64,000 nt of DNA from the NCBI RefSeq assembly GCF_001905095.1, contig NZ_LWLS01000061.1, positions 62,001 through 126,000 of the forward strand, given 5' to 3'. A program made the translations under genes and the position numbers. Shown here piece by piece: positions 35,506 to 48,044 of this stretch. The DNA comes from Micromonospora sp. CB01531. GTDB lineage: Bacteria; Actinomycetota; Actinomycetes; Mycobacteriales; Micromonosporaceae. Below the pieces are notes generated by a model. It was not told the origin of the DNA. It did not search any database and saw only the letters and a program-made list of their open reading frames with translations. Numbering within the stretch: the first letter of the stretch is position 1; every line of letters begins with the position of its first letter.

Positions 35506-35547
35506 CTCCTCCCTGGGGATGATCGCCTCCTGCCCCCGAGGGAGGAG
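35506..35547 (+). terminator. Hairpin after the hotdog-like gene
   Basis: CTCCTCCCT (35506-35514) with GGGG pairs with CCCC and AGGGAGGAG (35539-35547), starting directly after the stop codon. Confidence 0.65.
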
Positions 35548-35664
35548 GCCGTACGCATCGCGCCTGATTGACCGGCTTGCACGGGCTTGCCAGGCTGTCC
35601 CACGGCGCCCCCGCAACGGCGTCCCCACCGGCGCGCCCGCGCGCCGTGCCAGGAGAGGAGAACG

Positions 35665-36603
35665 ATGTCCGACGGGCAGTGGAGCCCCAGCACCGGGACC
35701 GGCCAGATCGTGGTGTCCGGACTGACGAAGCAGTACAAGAACGTCCGGGCGGTCGACAATCTGTCCTTCACCGTCGAGCCGGGGCGGGTGACCGGCTTCC
35801 TGGGCCCGAACGGCGCCGGCAAGACGACCACCCTGCGCATGCTGCTCAACCTGGTCACGCCGACCGCCGGCGGGGCCACCATCGGCGGCCACCGGTACGC
35901 CGACCTGGCCGACCCGCTGCGCTCGGTCGGCGCGGTGCTGGAGGCGTCCAGCGCGCACAAGGGCCGCACCGGGATCAACCACCTGCGGGTGATCTGCGCG
36001 GCGGCCGGCCTGCCCCGACACCGGGCCGACGAGGCGCTCGCGCTGGTCGGGCTCACCCCGGCGGCGAAGCGCAAGTTCAAGGGCTACTCGCTGGGCATGA
36101 AGCAGCGGCTCGGGATCGCCGCCGCGATGCTCGGCAACCCGCAGGTGCTGATCCTCGACGAGCCGGCCAACGGCCTCGACCCGGAGGGGATCCGCTGGAT
36201 GCGCGGCTTCCTCAAGGGGCTGGCCGCCGAGGGCCGGACCGTGCTGGTCTCCAGCCACCTGCTCTCCGAGATGCAGCTGCTCGCCGACGACGTGGTGATC
36301 ATCGCGGCCGGCAAGCTGGTCCGGCAGGGGCCGGTGGATCAGGTGATCGGCTCGATGACGCACGGCGCGCGGGTGCGGGTACGCACCCCGCAGGCCGAGG
36401 AGCTGACCGCGGCGCTGCGCGAGCAGTCGGCCACGGTGGACGCCGACGGCCAGGGCGCGTTGCTGGTCACCGGGGTGGACGCGCCGACCGTGGGCCGGGT
36501 GGCCCTGGCCGCCAAGGTGGAGCTGCACGAGCTGACCACCGAGCGCCCCGACCTGGAGGGGGTCTTCCTCGAACTGACGGCCGGAAAGGCGGAGATCCGA
36601 TGA
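35665..36603 (+). CDS. ABC transporter ATP-binding protein
   Basis: A 312-residue ATPase of the drug/lipid export type. It has Walker A GPNGAGKTT (near residue 51), signature SLGMKQRLGI, Walker B VLILDEP and the switch His in SSHLLSEM. The C-terminal 90 residues are the extra domain of bacitracin/antibiotic exporters (CcmA-type). GGAG lies six bases before ATG 35665. Its stop overlaps the permease start (ATGA), so the two form a two-gene exporter; the substrate is unknown. No regulator gene is adjacent. Confidence 0.9.
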   Translation: MSDGQWSPSTGTGQIVVSGLTKQYKNVRAVDNLSFTVEPGRVTGFLGPNGAGKTTTLRMLLNLVTPTAGGATIGGHRYADLADPLRSVGAVLEASSAHKGRTGINHLRVICAAAGLPRHRADEALALVGLTPAAKRKFKGYSLGMKQRLGIAAAMLGNPQVLILDEPANGLDPEGIRWMRGFLKGLAAEGRTVLVSSHLLSEMQLLADDVVIIAAGKLVRQGPVDQVIGSMTHGARVRVRTPQAEELTAALREQSATVDADGQGALLVTGVDAPTVGRVALAAKVELHELTTERPDLEGVFLELTAGKAEIR

Positions 36604-37412
36604 ACCTGGTCCGATCCGAGCTGCTCAAGATCCGTACGACCAGCACCTGGTGGTTGCTGGCGATCGGGGCCTTCCTCGCCACCGCGGTGGCCTTCGCGGT
36701 GAACGCCTGGCTCGCGCACACCACGCTGAGCGGCCGGGGCGAGGAGATCGGGGTCACCGGCGAACAGGCGACCGCAGCGGCGCAGGCGGCGAACGTCTAC
36801 ACCTCCGGGCAGTACCTCGGGCTGCTCTTCGTGATGCTCATCGGCATCCTGATGGTCACCAACGAGTTCTTCCACCAGACGGCGACCACCACGTTCCTCA
36901 CCACGCCACGGCGCACCTCGGTGATCCTCGCCAAGCTCGGCGCGGCATCGCTGCTCGGCTTCGGCTTCTGGCTGGCCACCACGGTGCTCGACCTGCTCGC
37001 CGGGGCGGCCTTCCTGTCCCTGGACGGCCACGGCACCCAGCTCGGCGAGTGGGACGTGCAGCGCGCCCTGCTGCTCAACCTGCTGGCGTACGCGATCTGG
37101 ACCAGCCTCGGGGTGGGCATCGGGACGCTGATCCCCAACCAGCTCGGCGCGGTGATCACCGCGGCGGTGCTCTACCTGGTCGGCACCCAGATCGTGCAAC
37201 TGCTCTTCTTCCTGGTCTCCAACTGGCTCGACAACGAGGCCGTGATCAAGTGGCAGGTCGTCTGGCCGGCCGTCGCCTCCCAGGTGATGATCAGCGGGGA
37301 ACCCAGCCAGTTCACTCCGGCGTGGTGGGTGGGTGCCCTGGTGCTGGTCGGCTACGCCCTGGTCAGCGGGGTCAGCGGGGTCCTGATCACCCGACGGCGG
37401 GACATCGCCTGA
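36600..37412 (+). CDS. ABC transporter permease (ABC-2 type)
   Basis: A 270-residue permease with six predicted membrane helices, starting MNLVRSELLKIRTTSTWWLL, the usual opening of ABC-2 permeases that work with the ATPase just upstream. A motif before helix 3 (TNEFFHQTATTTFLTTPRR) is the conserved cytoplasmic coupling segment of this class. It most likely exports a lipophilic compound or peptide. A good terminator follows 12 bases later. Confidence 0.88.
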   Translation: MNLVRSELLKIRTTSTWWLLAIGAFLATAVAFAVNAWLAHTTLSGRGEEIGVTGEQATAAAQAANVYTSGQYLGLLFVMLIGILMVTNEFFHQTATTTFLTTPRRTSVILAKLGAASLLGFGFWLATTVLDLLAGAAFLSLDGHGTQLGEWDVQRALLLNLLAYAIWTSLGVGIGTLIPNQLGAVITAAVLYLVGTQIVQLLFFLVSNWLDNEAVIKWQVVWPAVASQVMISGEPSQFTPAWWVGALVLVGYALVSGVSGVLITRRRDIA

Positions 37413-37423
37413 GGCGGGTCCGG

Positions 37424-37468
37424 GAACGGCCCCGGTGGGTGACCAGGCGTCACCGACCGGGGCCGTTC
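37424..37468 (+). terminator. Terminator of the ABC exporter operon
   Basis: GAACGGCCCCGGT (37424-37436) and ACCGGGGCCGTTC (37456-37468) pair perfectly over 13 bp, with an inner GGTGAC/GTCACC pairing. Confidence 0.85.
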
Positions 37469-37669
37469 GTCGCATAGCAGGAGCCGGCGGGACACACAGC
37501 GTTTGTCAAACTTCTGGCATCTTCTGTGAAACGGACCACCAGCCGGAGGCGAGAATGCCTGCGCCATTCGTACGGCGTAGCCTTGACCCGTCTTCCGTGC
37601 GCCGGCCATTCGGGCACGGAGGACACCGCGTGACATAACGAACCCGCGTGAAAGAGGCGATCAGCGGCC

Positions 37670-41404
<3,735 letters not shown>

Positions 41405-41422
41405 CCTGACCGCACCGCCAGC

Positions 41423-41459
41423 ACCGGGGCAGCGACCGTACGACGGCCGCTGCCCCGGT
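41423..41459 (+). terminator. Terminator of kgd
   Basis: ACCGGGGCAGCG (41423-41434) and CGCTGCCCCGGT (41448-41459) form a perfect 12-bp stem 18 bases after the kgd stop, before the DUF6104 gene. Confidence 0.8.
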
Positions 41460-41494
41460 CGCGTGGCGACCCCTTTCTGCTGAGAGGACTGATC

Positions 41495-41674
41495 ATGTAC
41501 TTCACCGACCGCGGCATCGAGGAACTAGTCGAGCGCCGGAGCGACGAGCAGGTCAGCATGGAGTGGCTGGGCGAACGGCTGCGCGACTTCGTCGACCTGA
41601 ACCCGGAGTTCGAGACCCCGATCGAGCGCTTCGCCACCTGGCTGGCCCGGCTGGACGACGAGGACGAGGACTGA
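41495..41674 (+). CDS. DUF6104 family microprotein
   Basis: A 59-residue protein, MYFTDRGIEEL at the start and ending in an acidic LDDEDED tail. It matches the small DUF6104 family I recall downstream of kgd in many actinomycetes. The sequence is helical and acidic with two Trp, no Cys and no membrane span. GAGAGG precedes the ATG by nine bases. Lying 90 bp after kgd, beyond a terminator, it probably has its own promoter. No function is known. Confidence 0.75.
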   Translation: MYFTDRGIEELVERRSDEQVSMEWLGERLRDFVDLNPEFETPIERFATWLARLDDEDED

Positions 41675-41775
41675 CCGTGACGCATTGACGGCGGGCCGTT
41701 CCCTGGCGTCCACTGGAGAGCAGCGCCCAGGGTCCGCCGAGGACCCACGCCCCGCCCGAAGCCAGGGAGGCGGAG

Positions 41776-42483
41776 ATGGATCCCGAACTCCGCAAGCCGC
41801 CGCAGGACGCCGTGACCGTACGCCACCTGCGTCTCGGCATCGGCTCCGTCGGCATCGCACTGCCGGTCGTGCTGGTGGTCGGTCACCTGATCGTGGCCCG
41901 CCGGCTCACCCTGCTCGACTCGCTCAGCGCCTACTACCACACCGAGATGCGCGACGTCTTCGTCGGCTCGTTGTGCGCCGTCGGGGTGTTCCTGATCGCC
42001 TACCGGTACCGCCGGCCCGACGACGCGCTGGGCAGTGTCGCCGGGGTCCTGGCGATCGCGGTGGCGCTCTTTCCCACCACCGTGGGCGCGCCGGCCGGCA
42101 CCACCAGCCACAGCGATCGAACGTTCGGCGTGGTGCACCAGATCGCCGCCGCAGGGCTCTTTCTGCTCCTCGCGGTCTTCTGTCTCTTCCTGTTCACCCG
42201 CCCGGACCGGGTCGGGGTGCCGCCGCGCCCGACGGCCGTCCGGTTCTACCGCGTCTGCGGCGGGCTCATCCTGCTGGCGATCACGTTCGCGCTGGCGAGC
42301 ACCCGACTGCCCGCGGACCTGCGGCACACGCTCAAGCCGGTGCTGTGGTGCGAGACGGTCGCCGTGTTCGCCTTCGGGGCCGCCTGGGTGGCGAAGAGCG
42401 ACGCGCTGTTCCTGGCCGCGGAGTCCATCGACGAGAGCGACGTGCGCCAGGACCCCCGGCCGGCCGCGCCAACCTCGTCCTGA
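41776..42483 (+). CDS. Six-helix membrane protein of unknown function
   Basis: A 235-residue membrane protein with about six hydrophobic segments, starting after a short charged N-terminus (MDPELRKPPQDA). Between helices 1 and 2 is LLDSLSAYYHTEMRDVFVGSL, with Tyr-Tyr-His and Asp residues that could form a site; another loop is TTSHSDRTFGVVHQ. The layout resembles DUF998-like proteins, but I am not sure. ATG 41776 has GGGAGG upstream. It stands alone between the DUF6104 gene and pta. Confidence 0.65.
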   Translation: MDPELRKPPQDAVTVRHLRLGIGSVGIALPVVLVVGHLIVARRLTLLDSLSAYYHTEMRDVFVGSLCAVGVFLIAYRYRRPDDALGSVAGVLAIAVALFPTTVGAPAGTTSHSDRTFGVVHQIAAAGLFLLLAVFCLFLFTRPDRVGVPPRPTAVRFYRVCGGLILLAITFALASTRLPADLRHTLKPVLWCETVAVFAFGAAWVAKSDALFLAAESIDESDVRQDPRPAAPTSS

Positions 42484-42554
42484 GCGGGAAGGGGCCGTCG
42501 GCCCCGGGCACAAGGACCCGGGCGGGGGCCACCACGATCTTGTAGCGTGAGGTC

Positions 42555-44627
42555 GTGGCACGCAGCGTGTACCTGACCAGCGTGGGCTCGGGCGGGGGCA
42601 AGTCGACCGTCGCGCTCGGGCTGGCGGAGCTGCTGTCCCGGCAGGTCGAGCGGATCGGCGCGTTCCGGCCGCTGGTCGCGGGCCAGGGCCCGGACCAGAT
42701 CCTGGCCCTGCTCACCGAGCGCTACCGGGTGGAGCTGCCGATCGACGCGCTGCACGGCTCGACGTACGCCGAGGCCACCGCGCTGGTCGCGGACGGCCGG
42801 CGGGAGGAGCTGATCTCCCGGATCGTCGCCCGCTACCGTGAGGTGGAGCGGCGCTGCCCCGCGGTCGTCGTGGTGGGCAGCGACTTCGCCGACGGGGACG
42901 GCGCCGGCCCACGCGAGCTGGCGTTCAACGCCCGGCTGGCCACCGAGTTCGGCAGTGTCGTGGTGCCCGTGGTCGACGGGTTCGGCCAGCCGCCCGAGGC
43001 GGTCGCGGCGGCGGTACGCGGGGCGTACCACGACCTGGAGGACCTGGGGGCGACCGTCCTGGCGGTGGTCGCCAACCGGGTGCCCGGGCCGATGACCCTG
43101 CCCGACCTGCCCGTCCCCGCGTACGCGATCCCGGAGGTGCCGGCCGTGTCGGCGCCGACGGTGGCCGAGGTGGCGGCGGCGCTCGGCGCCACCCTGCTCG
43201 CCGGGGACGACGCCGCGCTGGACCGCGACGTGCTCGACTACGTGGTGGGCGCGGCGCACGTGCCCATCCTGCTGGACCACCTGACCGACGGCGCGCTGGT
43301 GATCACCCCCGGCGACCGGGCCGACCTGCTGGTGGCGGCGGGCGCCGCGCACGTGGCCGGGCAGGTCTCGCTGGCCGGGCTGGTGCTCACCCTCGGCGAG
43401 CAGCCCGACCCTCGGGCGATGCGGCTGGTCGAGCGGCTGAACACCGGGCTGGCCGTGCTGTCGGTGCCCAGCGACAGCTACGCCACGGTCGAGGCGTCCA
43501 GCCGGATCGAGGGCCGGCCCAGCGTGGCCAACCCCCGCAAGGTGGAGGCGGCGCTCGGCGCCTTCGAACGCTGCGTGGACACGGTCGACCTGGCCCGGCG
43601 GCTCCGGGTCAGCCGCTCCACGCGGGTCACCCCGCTGATGTTCGAGAACGACCTGATCGACCGGGCCCGGGGGCGACGCCGGCGGCTGGTGCTGCCGGAG
43701 GGCACCGAGGAGCGCATCCTGCGGGCGGCGGAGATCCTGCTGCACCGGGGCGTCGCCGACCTGACCCTGCTCGGCCGGCCGGCAGAGGTCGCCCGGCGCA
43801 CCCGCGAGTTGGGCGTCGACATCGGCGGCGCGCAGGTGGTCGACCCGGTCGCCAGCGAGTGGCGGGACGAGTTCGCCGCCGAGTACGCGCGGCTCCGCAC
43901 GCACCGGGGTGTCACGCCCGAACTGGCCCAGGACATCGTGGCGCAGCCCAACTACTTCGGCACGATGATGGTGCACTCCGGGCGTGCCGACGGCATGGTC
44001 TCCGGCGCCACCCACACCACCGCGGCGACCATCCGGCCGGTCTTCGAGATCATCCGGACCGTGCCGGGCGTCTCCGTCGCCTCCAGCGTCTTCTTCATGC
44101 TGCTGGCCGACCGGGTGCTGGTGTACGGCGACTGCGCGGTCAACCCGGATCCGGACGCCACCCAGCTCGCCGACATCGCCATCTCCTCGGCCGACACGGC
44201 GGCCCGGTTCGGCATCGAGCCCCGGGTGGCGATGCTGTCGTACTCGACCGGCGACTCCGGCTTCGGGGCGGACGTGGAGAAGGTCGCGGCGGCCACCAAG
44301 CTGGTCCGGGAGCGCCGGCCGGAGCTGCTGGTGGCGGGCCCGATCCAGTACGACGCGGCCATCGACCCGCAGGTCGCGGCCACCAAGCTGCCGGACAGCC
44401 CGGTGGCGGGCCGGGCGACCGTGTTCGTCTTCCCGGACCTGAACACCGGCAACAACACGTACAAGGCGGTGCAGCGTTCGGCCGGAGCGGTGGCGGTCGG
44501 CCCGGTCATGCAGGGCCTGCGGCGGCCGGTGAACGACCTGTCCCGGGGTGCCACCGTGCCGGACATCGTCAACACCGTGGCCATCACCGCCATCCAGGCC
44601 GCCGCGTCGTCGGAGGGGGTCGCGTGA
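42555..44627 (+). CDS. pta: Phosphate acetyltransferase
   Basis: A 690-residue enzyme that makes acetyl phosphate from acetyl-CoA and phosphate. It has the long form: an N-terminal BioD-like P-loop part (GSGGGKSTVALGL), a DRTGG domain and a C-terminal catalytic PTA_PTB domain with LVLPEGTEERIL, NYFGTMMVHSG, DGMVSGATHTTA and STGDSGFGADVEKV. GTG 42555 gives MARSVYLTSVGSGGGKS. Its stop overlaps the ackA GTG by four bases, the classic pta-ackA pair for acetate overflow or acetate use. Confidence 0.95.
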   Translation: MARSVYLTSVGSGGGKSTVALGLAELLSRQVERIGAFRPLVAGQGPDQILALLTERYRVELPIDALHGSTYAEATALVADGRREELISRIVARYREVERRCPAVVVVGSDFADGDGAGPRELAFNARLATEFGSVVVPVVDGFGQPPEAVAAAVRGAYHDLEDLGATVLAVVANRVPGPMTLPDLPVPAYAIPEVPAVSAPTVAEVAAALGATLLAGDDAALDRDVLDYVVGAAHVPILLDHLTDGALVITPGDRADLLVAAGAAHVAGQVSLAGLVLTLGEQPDPRAMRLVERLNTGLAVLSVPSDSYATVEASSRIEGRPSVANPRKVEAALGAFERCVDTVDLARRLRVSRSTRVTPLMFENDLIDRARGRRRRLVLPEGTEERILRAAEILLHRGVADLTLLGRPAEVARRTRELGVDIGGAQVVDPVASEWRDEFAAEYARLRTHRGVTPELAQDIVAQPNYFGTMMVHSGRADGMVSGATHTTAATIRPVFEIIRTVPGVSVASSVFFMLLADRVLVYGDCAVNPDPDATQLADIAISSADTAARFGIEPRVAMLSYSTGDSGFGADVEKVAAATKLVRERRPELLVAGPIQYDAAIDPQVAATKLPDSPVAGRATVFVFPDLNTGNNTYKAVQRSAGAVAVGPVMQGLRRPVNDLSRGATVPDIVNTVAITAIQAAASSEGVA

Positions 44628-45745
44628 CCGATCGGGTGCTGGTGCTCAACTGCGGTTCCTCGTCGGTCAAGTACCGGCTGTACGACGGCGAGGAGGTCCG
44701 GGACAAGGGCAAGATCGAGCGGGTGGGTGAGCCGGGCGGCGGGCCGCCCGACCACGCGAGCGCGGTACGGGAGATCATCGACCGGCTCGACCTCGACGGG
44801 CTGGCCGCGGTCGGGCACCGGGTGGTGCACGGCGGCCGGCGGTTCAGCGAGCCGACGCTGATCGACGACCCGGTCCTCGCCGCCATCGAGGACCTGGTGC
44901 CGCTCGCCCCGCTGCACAACCCGGTCAACCTGGCCGGCATCCGGGTGGCCCGGGAGGTCCTGCCGGACACCCCGCAGGTCGCCGTCTTCGACACCGCGTT
45001 CCACCACACGCTGCCCGAGCCCGCAGCCACCTACGCGATCGACCGGGACACCGCCGAGCGGTACGGCGTCCGCCGGTACGGCTTCCACGGCACCTCGCAC
45101 TCGTACGTCTCCCGGCGCACCGCCGAACTGCTGGACCGGCCGTACCCGGAGCTCAACACGGTCACCCTGCACCTGGGCAACGGGGCGAGCGCCTGCGCGG
45201 TCCAGGGCGGACGGAGCGTGGCCACCTCGATGGGCCTGTCCCCGCTGGAGGGCCTGGTCATGGGTACCCGCAGCGGGGACCTCGACCCGACGGTCATCTT
45301 CCACCTGCGCCGCGAAGCGGGGATGGGTGTGGACGAGATCGACGACCTGCTCAACCACCGCAGCGGCCTGCTCGGCCTGGCCGGGGCCAACGACATGCGC
45401 GAGGTGCTGGCCCACCGGGACGCCGGGGATCCCGCCGCCGCCCTCGCCTTCGACGTCTACTGCCGCCGGATCACCGAGTACGTCGGCGCGTACTACGCGC
45501 TGCTCGGACGGGTGGACGCGGTCACCTTCACCGCCGGCGTCGGCGAGCACGCCGCGCCGGTCCGCGCCGCCGCGCTGGCCGGGCTGGACCGGCTGGGCAT
45601 CGCCGTCGAACCGGCCAGCAACGACGGCACCGGCGACCGGGTGATCTCCCCCGACGGGGCCGAGGTCACCGTCTGCGTGATCCGGACCGACGAGGAGCGG
45701 GAGATCGCCCGGGAGACCCGGGACGTGCTCGGCTCGCGCGGCTGA
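44624..45745 (+). CDS. ackA: Acetate kinase
   Basis: A 373-residue ASKHA kinase that interconverts acetyl phosphate plus ADP with acetate plus ATP. Signatures NCGSSSVKYRLY at the start and RYGFHGTSHSYV, plus LGNGASACAV and MGTRSGDLDPT, are intact. GTG 44624 is set by the GTGA overlap and GGAGGGGG just upstream. It is slightly shorter than the E. coli protein (400), as in many actinomycetes. It is the last gene of the pta operon. Confidence 0.95.
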   Translation: MTDRVLVLNCGSSSVKYRLYDGEEVRDKGKIERVGEPGGGPPDHASAVREIIDRLDLDGLAAVGHRVVHGGRRFSEPTLIDDPVLAAIEDLVPLAPLHNPVNLAGIRVAREVLPDTPQVAVFDTAFHHTLPEPAATYAIDRDTAERYGVRRYGFHGTSHSYVSRRTAELLDRPYPELNTVTLHLGNGASACAVQGGRSVATSMGLSPLEGLVMGTRSGDLDPTVIFHLRREAGMGVDEIDDLLNHRSGLLGLAGANDMREVLAHRDAGDPAAALAFDVYCRRITEYVGAYYALLGRVDAVTFTAGVGEHAAPVRAAALAGLDRLGIAVEPASNDGTGDRVISPDGAEVTVCVIRTDEEREIARETRDVLGSRG

Positions 45746-45861
45746 GGCGGCCGGCTGGCTGCCCGTCTTTCACTGGCCCGGCGACCGGTCCGGGCAGGTG
45801 ACCCTCGCGACCACCCGCGGCGGAGTGTCGGACGGCTGCTGCCACGGTCGCCGGCGAGGGC

Positions 45862-46032
45862 TCAGCTCAGCGCCAGCCAGGCCACCACGGCGACCACCAC
45901 CACGGCGACGCCGATGCCGGCGATCAGCGGCAGCCGGGACGGCGCCTCCGCCACCGCTGCCGTGTCGGGCGACTCGACGAAGGCGCGGAACTGCGCGGTG
46001 TTGCCGCTCGGGTCGGTGTAGTTCTCAGCCAT
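45862..46032 (-). CDS. Small single-span membrane protein
   Basis: A 56-residue protein: an N-terminal polar part MAENYTDPSGNTAQFRAFVE and one C-terminal hydrophobic span (LIAGIGVAVVVVAVVAWLAL) ending near the stop. AGGG lies about nine bases before ATG 46032. No family is recognised. It faces ackA convergently and is divergent from the lipoprotein gene. Its size and tail-anchored layout are its only clues. Confidence 0.55.
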   Translation of the reverse strand: MAENYTDPSGNTAQFRAFVESPDTAAVAEAPSRLPLIAGIGVAVVVVAVVAWLALS

Positions 46033-46189
46033 GCGCGTGACCCTAGCGAAGCTCGTCCAGCGGAGGCTGTTCCGCCGGGCCGGCGACCACAACACGGTCC
46101 GGCCGGTGGAGGCGTGTCGGCCAGGTGGTGACGGTGCTCGGTCCGGACGTCCGGGCCGCACCGGCCACCCGGCCGCCTACCGTGAAGTG

Positions 46190-47209
46190 GTGAGGGTGCA
46201 GCGGCTGGTCGCCGCGCTGGTGACGGCGCTGCTCGCGGGATGTGGTCCGGCCACCGCGACGACCCGCGGTGCGGCCGCACCCGCCATCCCAGCCGCCCCC
46301 GAGCCGGCCTACCCGGTCGGCGTGCGGCAGTTCGTCGTCGACGCGGGCGGTCCCCGGCCGCTGCCGGTCACCGTCTGGTACCCGGCGTCCACCGGCCCGC
46401 CGTCGACCCCCACCGTCCTGCCGTCGACCTCAACCATCCCGCCGGGCGGCCCGCCATCGACCCCAACCGCCGCGCCCAGCGCCCCGGGGGCGGAGACCGG
46501 GCCGAGCGTACGGGCCGGAGCACCGGTGGCCGCCGGGCGGTTCCCGGTGGTGATCTACAGCCACGGGCTGCGCAGCCTTCCCGAGCTGCACGCCCCGCTG
46601 ACCACCCGCTGGGCCGCCGCCGGCTTCGTGGTGGCGGCGCCGATCTTCCCGCGTACCAACCTGCGGGCGCGGGACTTCACCCGCGCGGACGTCCGCAACC
46701 AGCCCGCCGACGGCTGGCGGCTGATCCGCCACCTGGTACGCCTCGACACCCGCCGGGACGACCCGCTCGCCGGGCACCTCGCCGTCAACCGGATCGCCGC
46801 GGCCGGACACTCGGCGGGCGGCTTCACCACGGCCGGCATGTTCACCTCGGGGCACCCGGCCCGGCTGCGCTCCGGGATCGTGCTCGCCGGCGGCGGGCTG
46901 GCCGGCAGCTTCGCCGGTCCGGTGGCGCCGCTGCTGTTCGTGCACGGGGCCGCCGACCCGATCGTGCCCGAGTCGGTCGGCCGGGCCGCGTACGCCCGCG
47001 CGGTCGGGCCGGCCGCCTTCCTGAGCCTTCGCGGTCAGGGCCACGGCGAGTACCTGATCCCGGGAAACCCCGGCTTCCCCCAGGTCCTCGCCACCACCAT
47101 CGACTTCCTCCGGTGGACCCTCTACGACGACCGGGCCGCCCTGCGCCGCCTCCCCACCGATGCCCGCCTCCCTGGCGTCACCACGCTCACCAGCCGCCTC
47201 CCCCGCTGA
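46190..47209 (+). CDS. Lipoprotein alpha/beta-hydrolase (PAF acetylhydrolase/chlorophyllase-like), copy 1
   Basis: A 339-residue exported lipoprotein. The N-terminus has a hydrophobic stretch and lipobox LLAGC, so it is anchored outside by a lipid. A Pro/Thr/Ser-rich insertion (about 75-115) sits in the early part of the domain. The hydrolase fold shows VTVWYPA, VVIYSHGLRS, the nucleophile in AGHSAGGF, Asp in HGAADPIV and His in GQGHGEY, so a Ser-Asp-His triad is likely. A paralogue lies at 48045-49007. GTG 46190 is chosen near the Arg-rich n-region; 46187 and 46196 are also in frame. Substrate unknown, perhaps lipid esters. Confidence 0.8.
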   Translation: MRVQRLVAALVTALLAGCGPATATTRGAAAPAIPAAPEPAYPVGVRQFVVDAGGPRPLPVTVWYPASTGPPSTPTVLPSTSTIPPGGPPSTPTAAPSAPGAETGPSVRAGAPVAAGRFPVVIYSHGLRSLPELHAPLTTRWAAAGFVVAAPIFPRTNLRARDFTRADVRNQPADGWRLIRHLVRLDTRRDDPLAGHLAVNRIAAAGHSAGGFTTAGMFTSGHPARLRSGIVLAGGGLAGSFAGPVAPLLFVHGAADPIVPESVGRAAYARAVGPAAFLSLRGQGHGEYLIPGNPGFPQVLATTIDFLRWTLYDDRAALRRLPTDARLPGVTTLTSRLPR

Positions 47210-47288
47210 CCCGCCGCTCGCCGGGTGGGTATCGCCTCGGCCCACGCCGGCTCGGCGACACCGTGGTGTCGACCGGCCCCGGCCCCCG

Positions 47289-47331
47289 CCACATCGCCGA
47301 AACTGGCGTCGAGCATGACCAGGCTGAGCGG
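47289..47331. repeat. Duplicated intergenic block, copy 1
   Basis: A 43-base block (CCACATCGCCGAAACTGGCG at its left end) before the nucleotidyltransferase gene is about 80 percent like 47923-47964, including the words ACATCGCCGA, GGCGT, GAGCA, GACC and GAGCGG. It sits between gene end and next start in both places. Confidence 0.5.
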
Positions 47332-47364
47332 TCGCGGTCTGCCGCTGGGCGGTAGCGTCACCGC

Positions 47365-47904
47365 GTGGACGGGGACGGGCTGGCGGAGCGGCAACTCGAC
47401 GCGATCCGCGAGGTGACGGCGCTGGCCGGACGGGCCGGTATCGCGCTGTGGCTGCGCGGCGGCTGGGCGATGGACTTCCACCTCGGCGTGGTGACCCGGC
47501 CGCACGTGGACGTCGACTGGTACTGCTGGCGGCACGACGCCGACGCACTGTCGGCCCTGCTCGCCGGGGAGGGCTGGCGACCCGACCCGCGGATGCCGGC
47601 CACCCTCCAGCTCGACGTGGGCCGGGACGACGTCGAGCTGAGCTTCGCGTACCTGGACCGGGACGCCGAGGGCCGGGTGGTGGTCGGCGCCGGGCCGTGG
47701 GCCGGCACCCCGCTGCCCGAGGGGATGCTGGACGCCGGACCGGGTCGCATCGGCCTGCTGGCCGCGCCGATCATCAGTGCCGCCGCCCAGATCGAGTTCA
47801 AGGAGATGTTCCCGGTGTGGATGCCGGCTCGGCCCCGTCGGGCGAAGGACGCGGCCGACCTGGCCCGCCTCCGGAGCAGCGGACCCCACCCCGGAGGAGT
47901 CTGA
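47365..47904 (+). CDS. Nucleotidyltransferase (aminoglycoside 2''-adenylyltransferase-like)
   Basis: A 179-residue protein of the aminoglycoside adenylyltransferase-like group. The segment LRGGWAMDFHLGVVTRPHVDVDW carries the GG and two Asp/His positions that bind metal and nucleotide in ANT(2'')-type enzymes, and DVELSFAYLDRD may hold a further acid. Many chromosomal members have no proven drug substrate. GTG 47365 lies in ...CCGCGTGGACGG with no strong ribosome site. It sits between two hydrolase paralogues with which it shares no clear function. Confidence 0.65.
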   Translation: MDGDGLAERQLDAIREVTALAGRAGIALWLRGGWAMDFHLGVVTRPHVDVDWYCWRHDADALSALLAGEGWRPDPRMPATLQLDVGRDDVELSFAYLDRDAEGRVVVGAGPWAGTPLPEGMLDAGPGRIGLLAAPIISAAAQIEFKEMFPVWMPARPRRAKDAADLARLRSSGPHPGGV

Positions 47905-47922
47905 CGCCCGGTCCGGACCTCG

Positions 47923-47964
47923 CTACATCGCCGAGCCGGCGTTGAGCACGACCGGACCGAGCGG
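47923..47964. repeat. Duplicated intergenic block, copy 2
   Basis: Counterpart of the block at 47289-47331, located between the nucleotidyltransferase and the second lipoprotein hydrolase. One base shorter, otherwise alignable over its whole length. Confidence 0.5.
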
Positions 47965-48044
47965 ACGCCGAACCCGGTGTCGATCGCGGCCGGCGCGACC
48001 GAAGGCCGGCCGGCCGGTCCGGATCGCGAGGCAGAATCGTCTTC

